The notes below the pieces were generated by a model. It saw only the letters and a program-made list of their open reading frames with translations. It made no database searches and was not told the origin of the DNA. A stretch of DNA of 64,000 nucleotides from Hortaea werneckii (taxonomy: Eukaryota > Ascomycota > Dothideomycetes > Mycosphaerellales > Teratosphaeriaceae): positions 775,168-839,167 of the forward strand of contig JBAOKB010000093.1 of NCBI GenBank assembly GCA_037044905.1. The letters run 5' to 3'. Numbering within the stretch: the first letter of the stretch is position 1; every line of letters begins with the position of its first letter. The position numbers and the translations under genes were made by a program. This document shows, piece by piece, positions 55,380-64,000 of the stretch.

Positions 55380-57930
55380 AATTTTAGATCTCCCTAGACT
55401 AACTCATTCTATCTAAGAACAAGTACTAAAGTAGGGAAGACATCGAACTAGTTACAGAACTAGTAGGATACTACATAGCGCAAGACTATAGTATTATCCT
55501 AGCGGTAGTATTAGTAAAGAATAACTATACTAATTAAATTGTACTTATAAAGGCAAGGAAGGTAGATCCTAAGAGGAAGCGTACGTTAGGTATTATAATA
55601 AAGCCCGACACTCTATATCTAGGTTCTACTAGTAAATCCTTATTTCTTAGCCTTACGAAAAACTAGAACGTTCGCTTCTCTCTTAGTTAGTATGTTATCC
55701 GAAATTAAGATTCTAACTAGATTATTAGGGCAATTGTAACTAGGTTAAGATGTCCTTTTTTAAAACTATATAATAGAGTAGGTTAATAGAACTAAACTAT
55801 AGTATCTCTACTCTAAGACTTTAATTTAATAAAGTCCTTTTTAAACAAATTATAAAAGAGCTCCTAGCTATAATATTAAAAATCTAAAGTCTATTAAGGA
55901 CTATAAAGCTATGCTTCCTTATATAGGTTATAGCTAATTAATTTAAAAAACATTTATTTATAATAGAGCTTACCTAGAACTTTAGTAATTATTACTATAC
56001 TACTTATAAAGTACTTAAAATCTACCTATTCTTTATAGATTAAGATCTTACTAATATATAACCCTAATACCTAAGAGCTATTATATTAATATAAGGCTAC
56101 CCCTAAATTGTTAGAGCTATAGTAAAGAACTAGTAGAAAGTTAGTAGTACCTAAGGCAAGAGAGAGCTAAGTTTATAGGCTCGACTAGGCCTTAGTAGTA
56201 GTATTTTAGGGAGAGTATATATAGAGACCTAAGGAATATAGAAAAATTACTATTCGAGTAGGTAGTTACTATATTATTACTATATTACTATACTATTTAT
56301 TCTACTAGTATTCTAACAACGCTCTAACTAGTTATCCTATCTATAGGCTAGCGTTATACTTCTTTTCTATCTATACTATTAAGGTTAGATAGGCTAGTAG
56401 TTAAGTATTATAATAATAGAATAATGTAGTAGTAGTCTAATACCTAAGAAAAACCTTACTATAAGGAGTAGAACCTAAGTAAACTACTAAACTCTATTAA
56501 CTAGTAGATAGTAAGGCGCTATACTAGGCTCCTACTAAACTATATAGGCTCTAATAGTAGATAATATATAAGAGAATATAGTCGCTATATTAAAGGACTA
56601 AATCCGCTAAATAGTAAAAGAATAAGTCGAAGCTACCTTTTAAGAATAAGAATAAAAGAGGTAGGCTAACAATATTCTACTATTACCCTAATTCTAGAAT
56701 AGTTGCTATAATAAAAATAATAAAGAAGAGTATTAGGAGGCTACTTCTATTATAGGGCTAATTAATGCTTATAACTATATTCTAACTAAGGCTCCTCCTA
56801 TTAGTAAGAGTATCTATAATACTAAAAGTAGGTAGGAAAGGAACTTCTTCCTATAGTATCCTAAGGAGTATAGAGGTAGTTCTATTAGTAGAGCGTAAGC
56901 ATTTATCTAAAGCTATAAAATAGTATTCTATATATAACTATATATCTACTATTACTAGATTAATAAATATATATATACTATCTTATACTTTATAGGGGCT
57001 ATATTAGAAAACTAGTCTATAAAGAAGAAATAACTTAACGAGTACTAAATAACCTAGGTAGTCCTTAGGGCTTAAATAGTAGACTAGGAACAAGATCCTT
57101 ATAACTATAGTATTATATATATAGTCTAACTATTTAATAATAAGATAGTAGAAGACTAGAGAGTTAAAAACTATATTACCTTCCTTATAAATAGCGAGGC
57201 GGAAATTAGTATAGATAAGATAACTAAAGAGTAGAAATACTATCTAATTATTACTAGTATTATTAAGAGCCTTTATAACTACCTCCTAGAGTAATAGACT
57301 ATCCCCCTTTATTAAACTAACCTTGCCTCGCTTTTAGCCTAATTAGAAGGAACTTCTAAGGCAAAGTATAGTTATTATTAACCTAACTACAAAGGGAGAG
57401 AAGGGAAGAATAACCCCTTATATTATAGGAATACTTCTTACTCTAAGAGGGGTAGCTACCTAAATCTACTAGGTACTATATTAGAATCGCAGTCTAATAA
57501 CATACTACTAAAAAGGAACCCTACTCCTATTACTAGACCTAACAATATATCTTAAAAAAACTACTTTACTTATAGCTAGTCTAGATACTACTCCTAATAG
57601 TACCTAAAAAACCTAAAGTCCTAGCTATAATAGTACCCTAGCTAAGGACTAAAGGGGGGCTAATAGAAGAGTAGAAAAGACTTTTTATTAATATATAGGT
57701 TATAGTAGATATCTATAAAGGTAAAGAAGAATTCTAGTTAACTATACTAGTAGACCCTAGTATAATAATCTTAATATTATCTACCTAAACTATAGTAGTG
57801 TACTAACTATAGACTAATACTCGTAACTTTTAAAGGGTTACTCCTATAGAAGGGAAAGAATTTCTAACTATAGAATTATTATAGCTTATAGTATAACTTA
57901 TAAACTAGTATAAGACCTACCCTCAATCCT
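55380..57930. repeat. RIP-degraded repeat block (AT-rich)
   Basis: About 2.5 kb where composition changes sharply: TpA is everywhere (CTA, TAG, TATA) while CpA and TpG are nearly missing (0-2 per 60-base line in most lines), exactly the C-to-T signature of RIP on both strands. Stop codons fill all frames. The ancestor was almost certainly a repeated element. Faint protein traces exist, for example an LVDP-like segment near 57747-57760 that might be a retroelement protease, but they are too weak to name the element. The right edge, near 57930, is abrupt. Confidence 0.88.
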
Positions 57931-58493
57931 TCAAAGAATCCGGGGCGGATTCCATGATAATGCGTGGGGGGCACGGGCCACCGAATTCGCCGGAGGGGGC
58001 AGATTCCATGAAAAACCGGGGGCAGAAGGAATGAAAAGTACCGGTCGGAATCGTTTCAAACTCGGTGAGTTTCCAATCCGTAGGCACTTTACTCGTGAGT
58101 TTTCAACATCGGAGCGGGAGACCCGCGTGGTGAATTGTTATCGCGGTTCGAAAATCCCGACATTCTGTGTGAAGTTCCGCTCGCAAAGGCTTAGGGTTAG
58201 GGTCGGCGGGCGTAACGGCGGTTCGGCTGGAATTGAGGGACCGCCGGAAGCGCAGGCTGGACGCTCGCGAAGAGGTAGGGTAGATAGAAATACACCAACA
58301 AAGGTGCAGAAAAGCACCCAGCAAGACCACCGACTCTTGTAGCATGTAGCTAACGTTCAACCCCATCATGTGTGACCGCGCCATCGCGACAGGGATCGCG
58401 AAAATTCTGTGACAGGGGTCGGTGCAGCTGAGCCCAGGCGAGGCCGCCGACCGAAACATCAGGACAGACACGTTGCTCGACAGCTAATACACC
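57931..58493 (+). promoter_or_regulatory. Upstream region of the telomere-linked helicase
   Basis: GC-rich, un-RIPed sequence between the AT block and the helicase start. It holds two related words (GGCGGATTCCATGA at 57954 and GGCAGATTCCATGA at 57998) and an interstitial telomere tract of two TTAGGG units at 58191-58202. An open frame at 58031-58342 has no domain and I do not support it as a gene. Confidence 0.5.
58191..58202 (+). repeat. Interstitial telomeric tract, 2 x TTAGGG
   Basis: Two perfect TTAGGG units, same orientation as the terminal array, about 290 bases upstream of the helicase start codon. Confidence 0.9.
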
Positions 58494-61400
58494 ATGGACG
58501 CTTTTGAGAGTCTGTTCGTACACTTCCAGAATTTTCAAATCATCGTTTGTAGAGATTGCAAGTTTGCAGTGGTTCCAGACCAAATCAAGGCGCATCTCAG
58601 CCAAAGTCACCAGACGCTAACAGTGAGCACTAGGAAAGGAATAATCGAACAAGTGGAAAAACTCGACCACGTCGCTTATAGGTCAGAAGACGTCGTGTAC
58701 CCCGCCGCCGAACAGGAAGCGATCCAGGAGCTCGGCCCGGTCATCGAGCAATGCTCACAGTGCAAAGCGTGCGGGTTGCTGAGGGAGAGTAAAAAGGGGA
58801 TCGAGGCGCACTGTAGAAAGGAACACGGCTGGAACAGCGCCAAAAGCAGAGGAGGTCGAGGGAGTTTGAGGAGTCGACCCGCCGCAAACCAGCCGTTCAC
58901 GGAAGGTCACTGCTGTCAGAGATTCTTCAAGTATGCGCAGTGGACTAAGCTCTTTAAAGTGCTACCGCCAGCGCCACGGATGCTAGGAGGCGGTCATGGC
59001 TGCGAGCCCGAGGACAGGGCGCAGAAGTTGACAGATGAGGTAGCCGATGGACTCAAGAGGAAGCTGCGGGAGGCGCACCATCACAGGAAGGTGAACGTCA
59101 GCAATGTCAGGTCTGAAATGGATCCATGGCTGGAACACACCAGCTGGGCTCACCATCTGGCTGGGTTTGAGAAAGAAGAGCTACGGGCTAGTCTAAGTGC
59201 GGCGCCAAAGCTTGAGGCGGACGAGCGGGGGATAGAGAGCGTGGATGAAGAAGAGGAGGCGATCGAGAGAGCTTGCAGAGCGACCGGCAGGGTGATCAAG
59301 AAGGCCATGGACGTCAGCAGTCCGCGGACGATCCCAAGGTCCGCTCTTCACTACGTGAACAGGAAGGAAACCGGGGCCGCGAACAACGAGACTCCATTCT
59401 ACAGCAAACACGAGGCCAGTACGAAGAAGAAATACTCCAGGGTCTGGGTATCAATGCTGAGATATCTTTGGAGGAGTCAGACATGGGAGAACAAGCCAGA
59501 CTACACGTTGACGGATGGGCAAGCGAGGAGGCTGGGAGCAATGCAAAGTCTCGCCAGACGAGAGACCGCCGCTCTAGACAAGGGAGCCAGAAAGGTCTGC
59601 GAAGACGAGTTACAATGGTCCATCGTTCTTTTCTGGGCCAGCATGCTCGACCAGGAGCTGCTAGACGACGAGTTCCAAAGCGGCTTTCTGTCCGCATTGG
59701 CAGTTCTCGGCTTGGACACCGAAGACGCAGGATGGGTAAGCGTGTTCAACTTCACGCCGAAGCTGGCGGCCATCGTCACGGTCTGTAAGGCTCTGGTGGT
59801 GTTCATGGCTTACAAGCAGAGGCAAGACGACATCGACCGGCTGATCGGAGCCGGGATAGGTGAGAGTGAGGCGAGAAAAGAAGCGGTCAGCATTGTAGAA
59901 GGGGTGCACGATATGGTGCCCAGGCTGTTGTGTCTTCAGGAATACGGGGGACCAGCGAGCCCGATGGACAGGGTCTTGCACATGAAGACTTTTGGAATGA
60001 GGATCAGGTTCACGGAGAAAGCCGGGGCACGGGTCACTTGGATGAACAGATGCCAACAGGTCGCCATCGACAAGATCAGCTTCAGCATGGGAGATCTCAG
60101 AGATGCACTACACTCGCTGTGGGAAAGGTGTCTGGGGAGGCTCACGAAGCGGTTGATGTTCTTACAGCAAGAGGAGGAACTGCCGATCTTGCATCTGGAC
60201 AGACTGTTCGACAACCCAAGCGATCTCACCGAGGGTTGGAGCTTCTTGGACGATGAGAGAAACGATGAAGTCTTGGGCAGAGTCAGGAGGCCGGACGGGA
60301 AAGACGTGGAGAGCAGGAAGTGGTTGTGGAGCCGGGCCATGAGAGAGGACCGAATAACCAAGTACTTTCTACAAAATATCGACATGAGTGAAGTGAGGGA
60401 CAGGAGTGAGCTAAAGTGGAACACGACCAAGGTGGAGCAGTACTTCCGGGAGGTGACTCTGTTCAAGGAGGAGCTGATAGTGTTGTGTCACATGGCAGGG
60501 GGAGCTCCAGCCAGAGGGACGGAAGTTGTCAGCATCAGGACCGAGAACGGAGAGAGTGCGCGAGCGCAGAGGGGTGTTTTTGTTGACAATGGCATGGTCG
60601 AGCTGGTGACGGGCTACCACAAAGGCTACAGCAAGAGCGGCGAAGCGAAGATAATCCACAGGTATCTGCCGCAAGAGGTGGGAAAGCTGTTGGTGTACCA
60701 TTTGTGGCTAGTGGAACCGTTCGTGCACATGCTCAGGTGGGAAGTCAGGGGCGAGTTCGACTTCAGCAAATATCTGTGGGAGCCGGAGCCGGAAAAGAAA
60801 TGGGAAGGCGAGGTCGACGGAGTCAGGGAGGAGGAGGAGAGTGGGAGCGAAGAAGGAGGAAGGGAAAGCGACGGGGAAGAGGGCAGTTCAGGAAGCGAGA
60901 GCGAATCGAGCACAAGCCCGAGCAGTGAAAGCGAGGCGGATGGAGGTGATGACGAAGGAACGGCAGGAGATCGGATGGTCAGTGGGAGGGAGGCGCGAAG
61001 CAGGCCGAGGAATGGAGGAAAAGCGAAAGAGGGCAAGCTGCAGGCACTCAGCATAGACGGCTTCTGGAACACAGAGAGGCTGAAGAGGGTGATGAAGAGG
61101 GAGCTATCAAAATGCCAGGCCGGATTCTTTGTAACGCCGTCGACATGGAGGCAGCTATACCCAGCCATCCAAAGGGTACACTGCCCAGAGGAAGAAGTGA
61201 CAAAACAGCTCGATCGGTTGTACGAAGGAGTAACAACAGAAGATAGGCAGATGCAATCCGGACACAGTAAAAGGATGGAAGAGTTGATCTACGGGATCTT
61301 GACGACAGAGAACCCGTTCAGCACGCAGTCCGAGCAGGCATCGTTCAGAAAGGTGAGCGTGTCATGGCACCACTTCATCAGGTGGCCGTCCACTGCGACA

Positions 61401-63596
61401 GGTAATGGAAAGCCGACGATCGATCTGGAGAAATACAGGAAGATGGTAGAAGAAGAGAGGTGGGCGAAGTTGAGGAGGGCAGACTTGAACGTGAGTCTGA
61501 GGGAAATGCTGGGGCCGAACGCTTCATTTAGAGGCTCACAACTGGAAGGGCTAAAGGCAATCGTATCGGGCGAGCCGAAGGTAGTAATGGTCATGAGGAC
61601 CGGAGGAGGCAAGAGTCTGATGTTCATGCTACCGGCATTCTGCTCAGTCGGAGGGGTGACGGTGGTAGTGGTGCCGTTGATATCGCTAAGGAGCGATCTA
61701 GAGAGGAGATGCAAGGAGATCGGACTCAACGCCGGGAGATGGCCCGACCAGAGCGCCAGGCACGCGAGGATCGTGCTAGTAACACCCGAGAGCGCAGTAA
61801 CGAAGGCGTTCAACAGGTTCATCAACGACAAGCTAGCTACCGGAGAGCTAGACAGGATAGTAGTCGACGAGAGCCACATCGTTCTGGACTCGACAGAGAC
61901 ATGGAGGCCGAAAGTGCTCGAGCTAGCGGAGTTCGCCAGGAAGGGATGCCAGATGGTGTATCTCACGGCAACGTTGCCACCGAAGGAAGAGTCGAGCTGG
62001 CTCGAAGCGATGGGCTTGGAGAAGAGGACGGTACGGATGATAAGAGACTCGACGACGAGGAGGAACATCGCTTACCAGGTGGTCGAGTACGACCGGCGAG
62101 AAGAAGAGGAGAGGGTAGCGGAGTTGGTAAGAAAGAAACTGGAAGAACACGAGGAGGGACAGATCATAGTGTACTGCCGGAGGGTAGAGCAGTGCAAGAA
62201 GATTGGAGAAGTGCTGAGGTGTCCAGTGTACTACAGGAGGGTCGGAGACGAAGAAATGAAAAGGAAGATTCTGGAACAGCTGGTCAAGGGGACGCACAGA
62301 GTGTTCGCGGCGACGACAGCGATGGGAATGGGGGTGGATGCACCACACATCAGGGTGGTGGTACACGTGGGAGTGAAGGAATTGGTGAGGGATTACGCAC
62401 AGGAAAGTGGAAGGGCAGGAAGAGATGGAGAGGCAAGCGAGGCGATCTTAATGAGAGGCTACAACACAGTAGGGGGTCGGAAAATCTTGGAGAAGGGATT
62501 CGTGATGGAAAGGGGGATGCACGAATATCTGGAAGGGGAGAAGTGTAGGAGGGTTGTGTTAGACAGGGAGATGGATGGGAGGGCGGACAGGATCGGATGC
62601 GAGAACGGAGAGAAAGTGTGTGATGTATGTAGAGGGTTAACAAGAACGGGAAGGAGGGCGAGGGTTGTAGTGAGGACAGGGGGGTTCGTTCCATCACAGC
62701 AGCATAGAAGGAGGGAGCAAGAGGAAGCAGACGGGTCAGGGTCAGAGCCGATGGAACAAGGTAGCGAGGATGGAACACCGAGAGGCTCAGAGTTAGGTAC
62801 GGACAACGTTGACGACGAGGGAGAATCAGGGTCAGGGTTGGCCGAAGCTGGGGATGAGTGTGAAGAGGCAGCAGAGGAAGGAAGAGGGCTAAAGAGGGCA
62901 AGAAGTATAGGAGAGAGAGAGGAGAGGGAGCGAAGCATAAACGAGGCGAGGACAGGAATGAGTAGAGAGGGAGAAAGAGTGCAAGCGCAGAAGAGGTCGA
63001 GGTTAGCGGAGAGGGCTAGCAGAGAGATAGACAGAGACGAGATGGTGAAGAGGCTAGAGGATTGGACGAAGGTAGGGTGTTCGGTGTGCTGGGCGCAAGG
63101 GCAGATACAACGGGCGAAAAGGGCTCGAGGGTGGGAAGAGTGCAGAGGGCACGGGAAGGAGGCAGGGGAGAGGATGGCGGAAGTGAAGAAGAGGATGAAG
63201 CGGCTACAGATGGCTCGATTCAGCGGGTGCAATTTCTGCTGGGTGCCGCAGAGCATATGTCAAAGATGGGAAGAGAAGACGGCGGCGTGCGGGAGTAAAA
63301 CGGCAGGATATCAGCGAAGCGGAGTTGCGGGGGCAGGATGCCAATACAAGGGAGTGATGGAGGACATAGGAGGGGCGGTAATCAGCCAAAGGATGTGGGG
63401 GAGGGAAGAGAGGGAGGGAAAGGAGTGGGAGTGGGGGTGGGTAGAGGGGGAGATGGAGAGGAGTTTGGGATTTTGGGAGGGGGGAGGGTTGGAAGAGGAC
63501 GAATGGGGCCGACTATGGAGGTGGGTGATCCGGAAGCGGGCGACGAACATGATGGAAACGAACGAGTTGGTGAGAATGGTGTATCATATAAGCTGA
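58494..63596 (+). CDS. Telomere-linked RecQ helicase with N-terminal zinc fingers and tyrosine-recombinase-like segment
   Basis: A 1,700-codon uninterrupted frame. Order: an OrsD-like C2H2 finger (C19, C22, H34, H39), a second one (C90, C93, H106, H111), a helical region about 300-640 (STKKKYSRVWVSMLRYLW), a tyrosine-recombinase-like segment (R674 in ARGTEVVSI, K710 in YHKGYS, R886 in STWRQL, H924 and Y933 in SGHSKRMEELIYG) interrupted by an acidic loop of about 760-840, then a RecQ helicase: Walker A RTGGGKSLMFMLP near 1034-1046, DESH near 1124, YLTATLPP, and motif VI YAQESGRAGRDG near 1301-1312. The C-terminus is charged and Cys-rich (CSVCWAQ, CNFCWVP). This matches fungal subtelomeric TLH genes. 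No RIP, no frameshift, and a codon use very rich in AGG/GAG compared with the rest of the window. Confidence 0.92.
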   Translation: MDAFESLFVHFQNFQIIVCRDCKFAVVPDQIKAHLSQSHQTLTVSTRKGIIEQVEKLDHVAYRSEDVVYPAAEQEAIQELGPVIEQCSQCKACGLLRESKKGIEAHCRKEHGWNSAKSRGGRGSLRSRPAANQPFTEGHCCQRFFKYAQWTKLFKVLPPAPRMLGGGHGCEPEDRAQKLTDEVADGLKRKLREAHHHRKVNVSNVRSEMDPWLEHTSWAHHLAGFEKEELRASLSAAPKLEADERGIESVDEEEEAIERACRATGRVIKKAMDVSSPRTIPRSALHYVNRKETGAANNETPFYSKHEASTKKKYSRVWVSMLRYLWRSQTWENKPDYTLTDGQARRLGAMQSLARRETAALDKGARKVCEDELQWSIVLFWASMLDQELLDDEFQSGFLSALAVLGLDTEDAGWVSVFNFTPKLAAIVTVCKALVVFMAYKQRQDDIDRLIGAGIGESEARKEAVSIVEGVHDMVPRLLCLQEYGGPASPMDRVLHMKTFGMRIRFTEKAGARVTWMNRCQQVAIDKISFSMGDLRDALHSLWERCLGRLTKRLMFLQQEEELPILHLDRLFDNPSDLTEGWSFLDDERNDEVLGRVRRPDGKDVESRKWLWSRAMREDRITKYFLQNIDMSEVRDRSELKWNTTKVEQYFREVTLFKEELIVLCHMAGGAPARGTEVVSIRTENGESARAQRGVFVDNGMVELVTGYHKGYSKSGEAKIIHRYLPQEVGKLLVYHLWLVEPFVHMLRWEVRGEFDFSKYLWEPEPEKKWEGEVDGVREEEESGSEEGGRESDGEEGSSGSESESSTSPSSESEADGGDDEGTAGDRMVSGREARSRPRNGGKAKEGKLQALSIDGFWNTERLKRVMKRELSKCQAGFFVTPSTWRQLYPAIQRVHCPEEEVTKQLDRLYEGVTTEDRQMQSGHSKRMEELIYGILTTENPFSTQSEQASFRKVSVSWHHFIRWPSTATGNGKPTIDLEKYRKMVEEERWAKLRRADLNVSLREMLGPNASFRGSQLEGLKAIVSGEPKVVMVMRTGGGKSLMFMLPAFCSVGGVTVVVVPLISLRSDLERRCKEIGLNAGRWPDQSARHARIVLVTPESAVTKAFNRFINDKLATGELDRIVVDESHIVLDSTETWRPKVLELAEFARKGCQMVYLTATLPPKEESSWLEAMGLEKRTVRMIRDSTTRRNIAYQVVEYDRREEEERVAELVRKKLEEHEEGQIIVYCRRVEQCKKIGEVLRCPVYYRRVGDEEMKRKILEQLVKGTHRVFAATTAMGMGVDAPHIRVVVHVGVKELVRDYAQESGRAGRDGEASEAILMRGYNTVGGRKILEKGFVMERGMHEYLEGEKCRRVVLDREMDGRADRIGCENGEKVCDVCRGLTRTGRRARVVVRTGGFVPSQQHRRREQEEADGSGSEPMEQGSEDGTPRGSELGTDNVDDEGESGSGLAEAGDECEEAAEEGRGLKRARSIGEREERERSINEARTGMSREGERVQAQKRSRLAERASREIDRDEMVKRLEDWTKVGCSVCWAQGQIQRAKRARGWEECRGHGKEAGERMAEVKKRMKRLQMARFSGCNFCWVPQSICQRWEEKTAACGSKTAGYQRSGVAGAGCQYKGVMEDIGGAVISQRMWGREEREGKEWEWGWVEGEMERSLGFWEGGGLEEDEWGRLWRWVIRKRATNMMETNELVRMVYHIS

Positions 63597-63685
63597 GATA
63601 GAAGAGGGCAGGAGGGAGGAAGGAGGCTGAGGGTTAGGGTTAGCTAGTACAGGGCGAAATGTTAGTGAAATGTAAAAGAGAGAGC
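63597..63685. other. 3' flank of the helicase with interstitial telomere tract
   Basis: Purine-rich. Contains GGGTTAGGGTTAG at 63631-63643, about two telomere units, 35 bases after the helicase stop codon. Confidence 0.7.
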
Positions 63686-63811
63686 AAGCCGTTCAGGGCG
63701 CCGACGCCAGGGCCGCCGGAGGCAAGAGGGTTCCAATTGTCGGGAGGAAAAAGAGAGAGAAAAGGAAAGGGGAAGCCGTTCAGGGCGCCGACGCCAGGGC
63801 CGCCGGAGGCA
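63686..63811. repeat. Two copies of a 39 bp subtelomeric element
   Basis: The 39 bp sequence beginning AAGCCGTTCAGGGCGCC and ending GGCCGCCGGAGGCA is present identically at 63686-63724 and 63773-63811, separated by a purine-rich spacer (period 87 bp). The second copy abuts the terminal TTAGGG array directly, so the unit is probably the telomere-proximal border repeat of this species. Confidence 0.9.
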
Positions 63812-63954
63812 TAGGGTTAGGGTTAGGGTTAGGGTTAGGGTTAGGGTTAGGGTTAGGGTTAGGGTTAGGGTTAGGGTTAGGGTTAGGGTTAGGGTTAGGG
63901 TTAGGGTTAGGGTTAGGGTTAGGGTTAGGGTTAGGGTTAGGGTTAGGGTTAGGG
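63812..63954 (+). repeat. Terminal telomere array, (TTAGGG)n
   Basis: 143 bases: a partial TAGGG and 23 perfect TTAGGG units, G-rich strand running 5' to 3' toward the right end. This orientation is that of a right-hand chromosome end. Confidence 0.98.
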
Positions 63955-64000
63955 AGGTGCTGTTCAGGGAACAAACCAAGTTACGTTTAACCTTAGCAAT
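63955..64000. other. Residual Oxford Nanopore native-barcode adapter (not genomic)
   Basis: These 46 bases follow the telomere and run to the last base. They split as an 8-base AGGTGCTG flank (63955-63962), a 24-base block (63963-63986) and a 14-base TTAACCTTAGCAAT flank (63987-64000). The flanks are those of the reverse ONT native barcode adapter, and the middle is, from memory, the reverse complement of native barcode 8. It should be trimmed. Confidence 0.95.

Noticed and set aside
57733..57790. Retroelement protease trace (LVDP-like) in the RIP block
   Set aside because: A handful of residues after heavy C-to-T change is not enough to name the element.
58031..58342. 103-codon plus-strand frame upstream of the helicase
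   Set aside because: Basic, unstructured, spans the TTAGGG tract and shows no family; treated as promoter region.
63662..63979. Leu-Thr or Asn-Pro repeat proteins on the minus strand
   Set aside because: These are translations of the telomere array and of the adapter; not genes.

Overview
The window is the right end of a chromosome (contig end) from a filamentous ascomycete. The evidence is short 49-72 nt GT-AG introns, Pezizomycotina-type genes (Zn2Cys6 regulators, NCS1 permease, Rsm1-type C3HC protein, Ncr1/NPC1, Age2-type ArfGAP, SRPK-like kinase), one block of sequence destroyed in the manner of repeat-induced point mutation (RIP), and a terminal TTAGGG array. The class cannot be fixed from sequence alone; Dothideomycetes would fit.

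Layout. 0-53 kb is gene-dense euchromatin with about 21 protein genes on both strands: an RGG-protein tail, NPC1, a GPI-type surface protein, a Zn2Cys6 regulator, a C3HC/Rsm1 protein, a zinc alcohol dehydrogenase, an ArfGAP, an alpha/beta-hydrolase-fold protein, an NCS1 permease, a coiled-coil protein, a zinc-knuckle protein, a CNNM/Mam3 transporter, an RBR ubiquitin ligase, a BSD protein, a diaminopropionate ammonia-lyase/M20 fusion, a homeobox-zinc-finger regulator, a sulfatase, a conserved fungal protein, a GH2 beta-galactosidase, an aldo-keto reductase and an SRPK-like kinase. From 53 kb it turns subtelomeric: an MFS pseudogene, an orphan gene, a 2.5 kb TpA-saturated RIP block (about 55.4-57.9 kb), then an intact 1,700-residue telomere-linked helicase (58.5-63.6 kb), a duplicated 39 bp subtelomeric element and 143 bp of TTAGGG repeats. 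The genes do not form an obvious pathway; most are housekeeping or accessory singletons, several in divergent pairs.

Two things stand out. (1) The helicase protein carries, before its RecQ domain, a segment with the residue pattern and spacing of a tyrosine recombinase, and the gene is bracketed by short interstitial TTAGGG tracts; it may be a telomere-targeted mobile cassette. (2) The last 46 bases after the telomere match an untrimmed Oxford Nanopore native-barcode adapter, and some 22 one-base frameshifts, most explicable by a run-length error in a short homopolymer, interrupt otherwise well-conserved genes. Read together, most broken genes here are probably assembly errors, not pseudogenes; exceptions are noted entry by entry.
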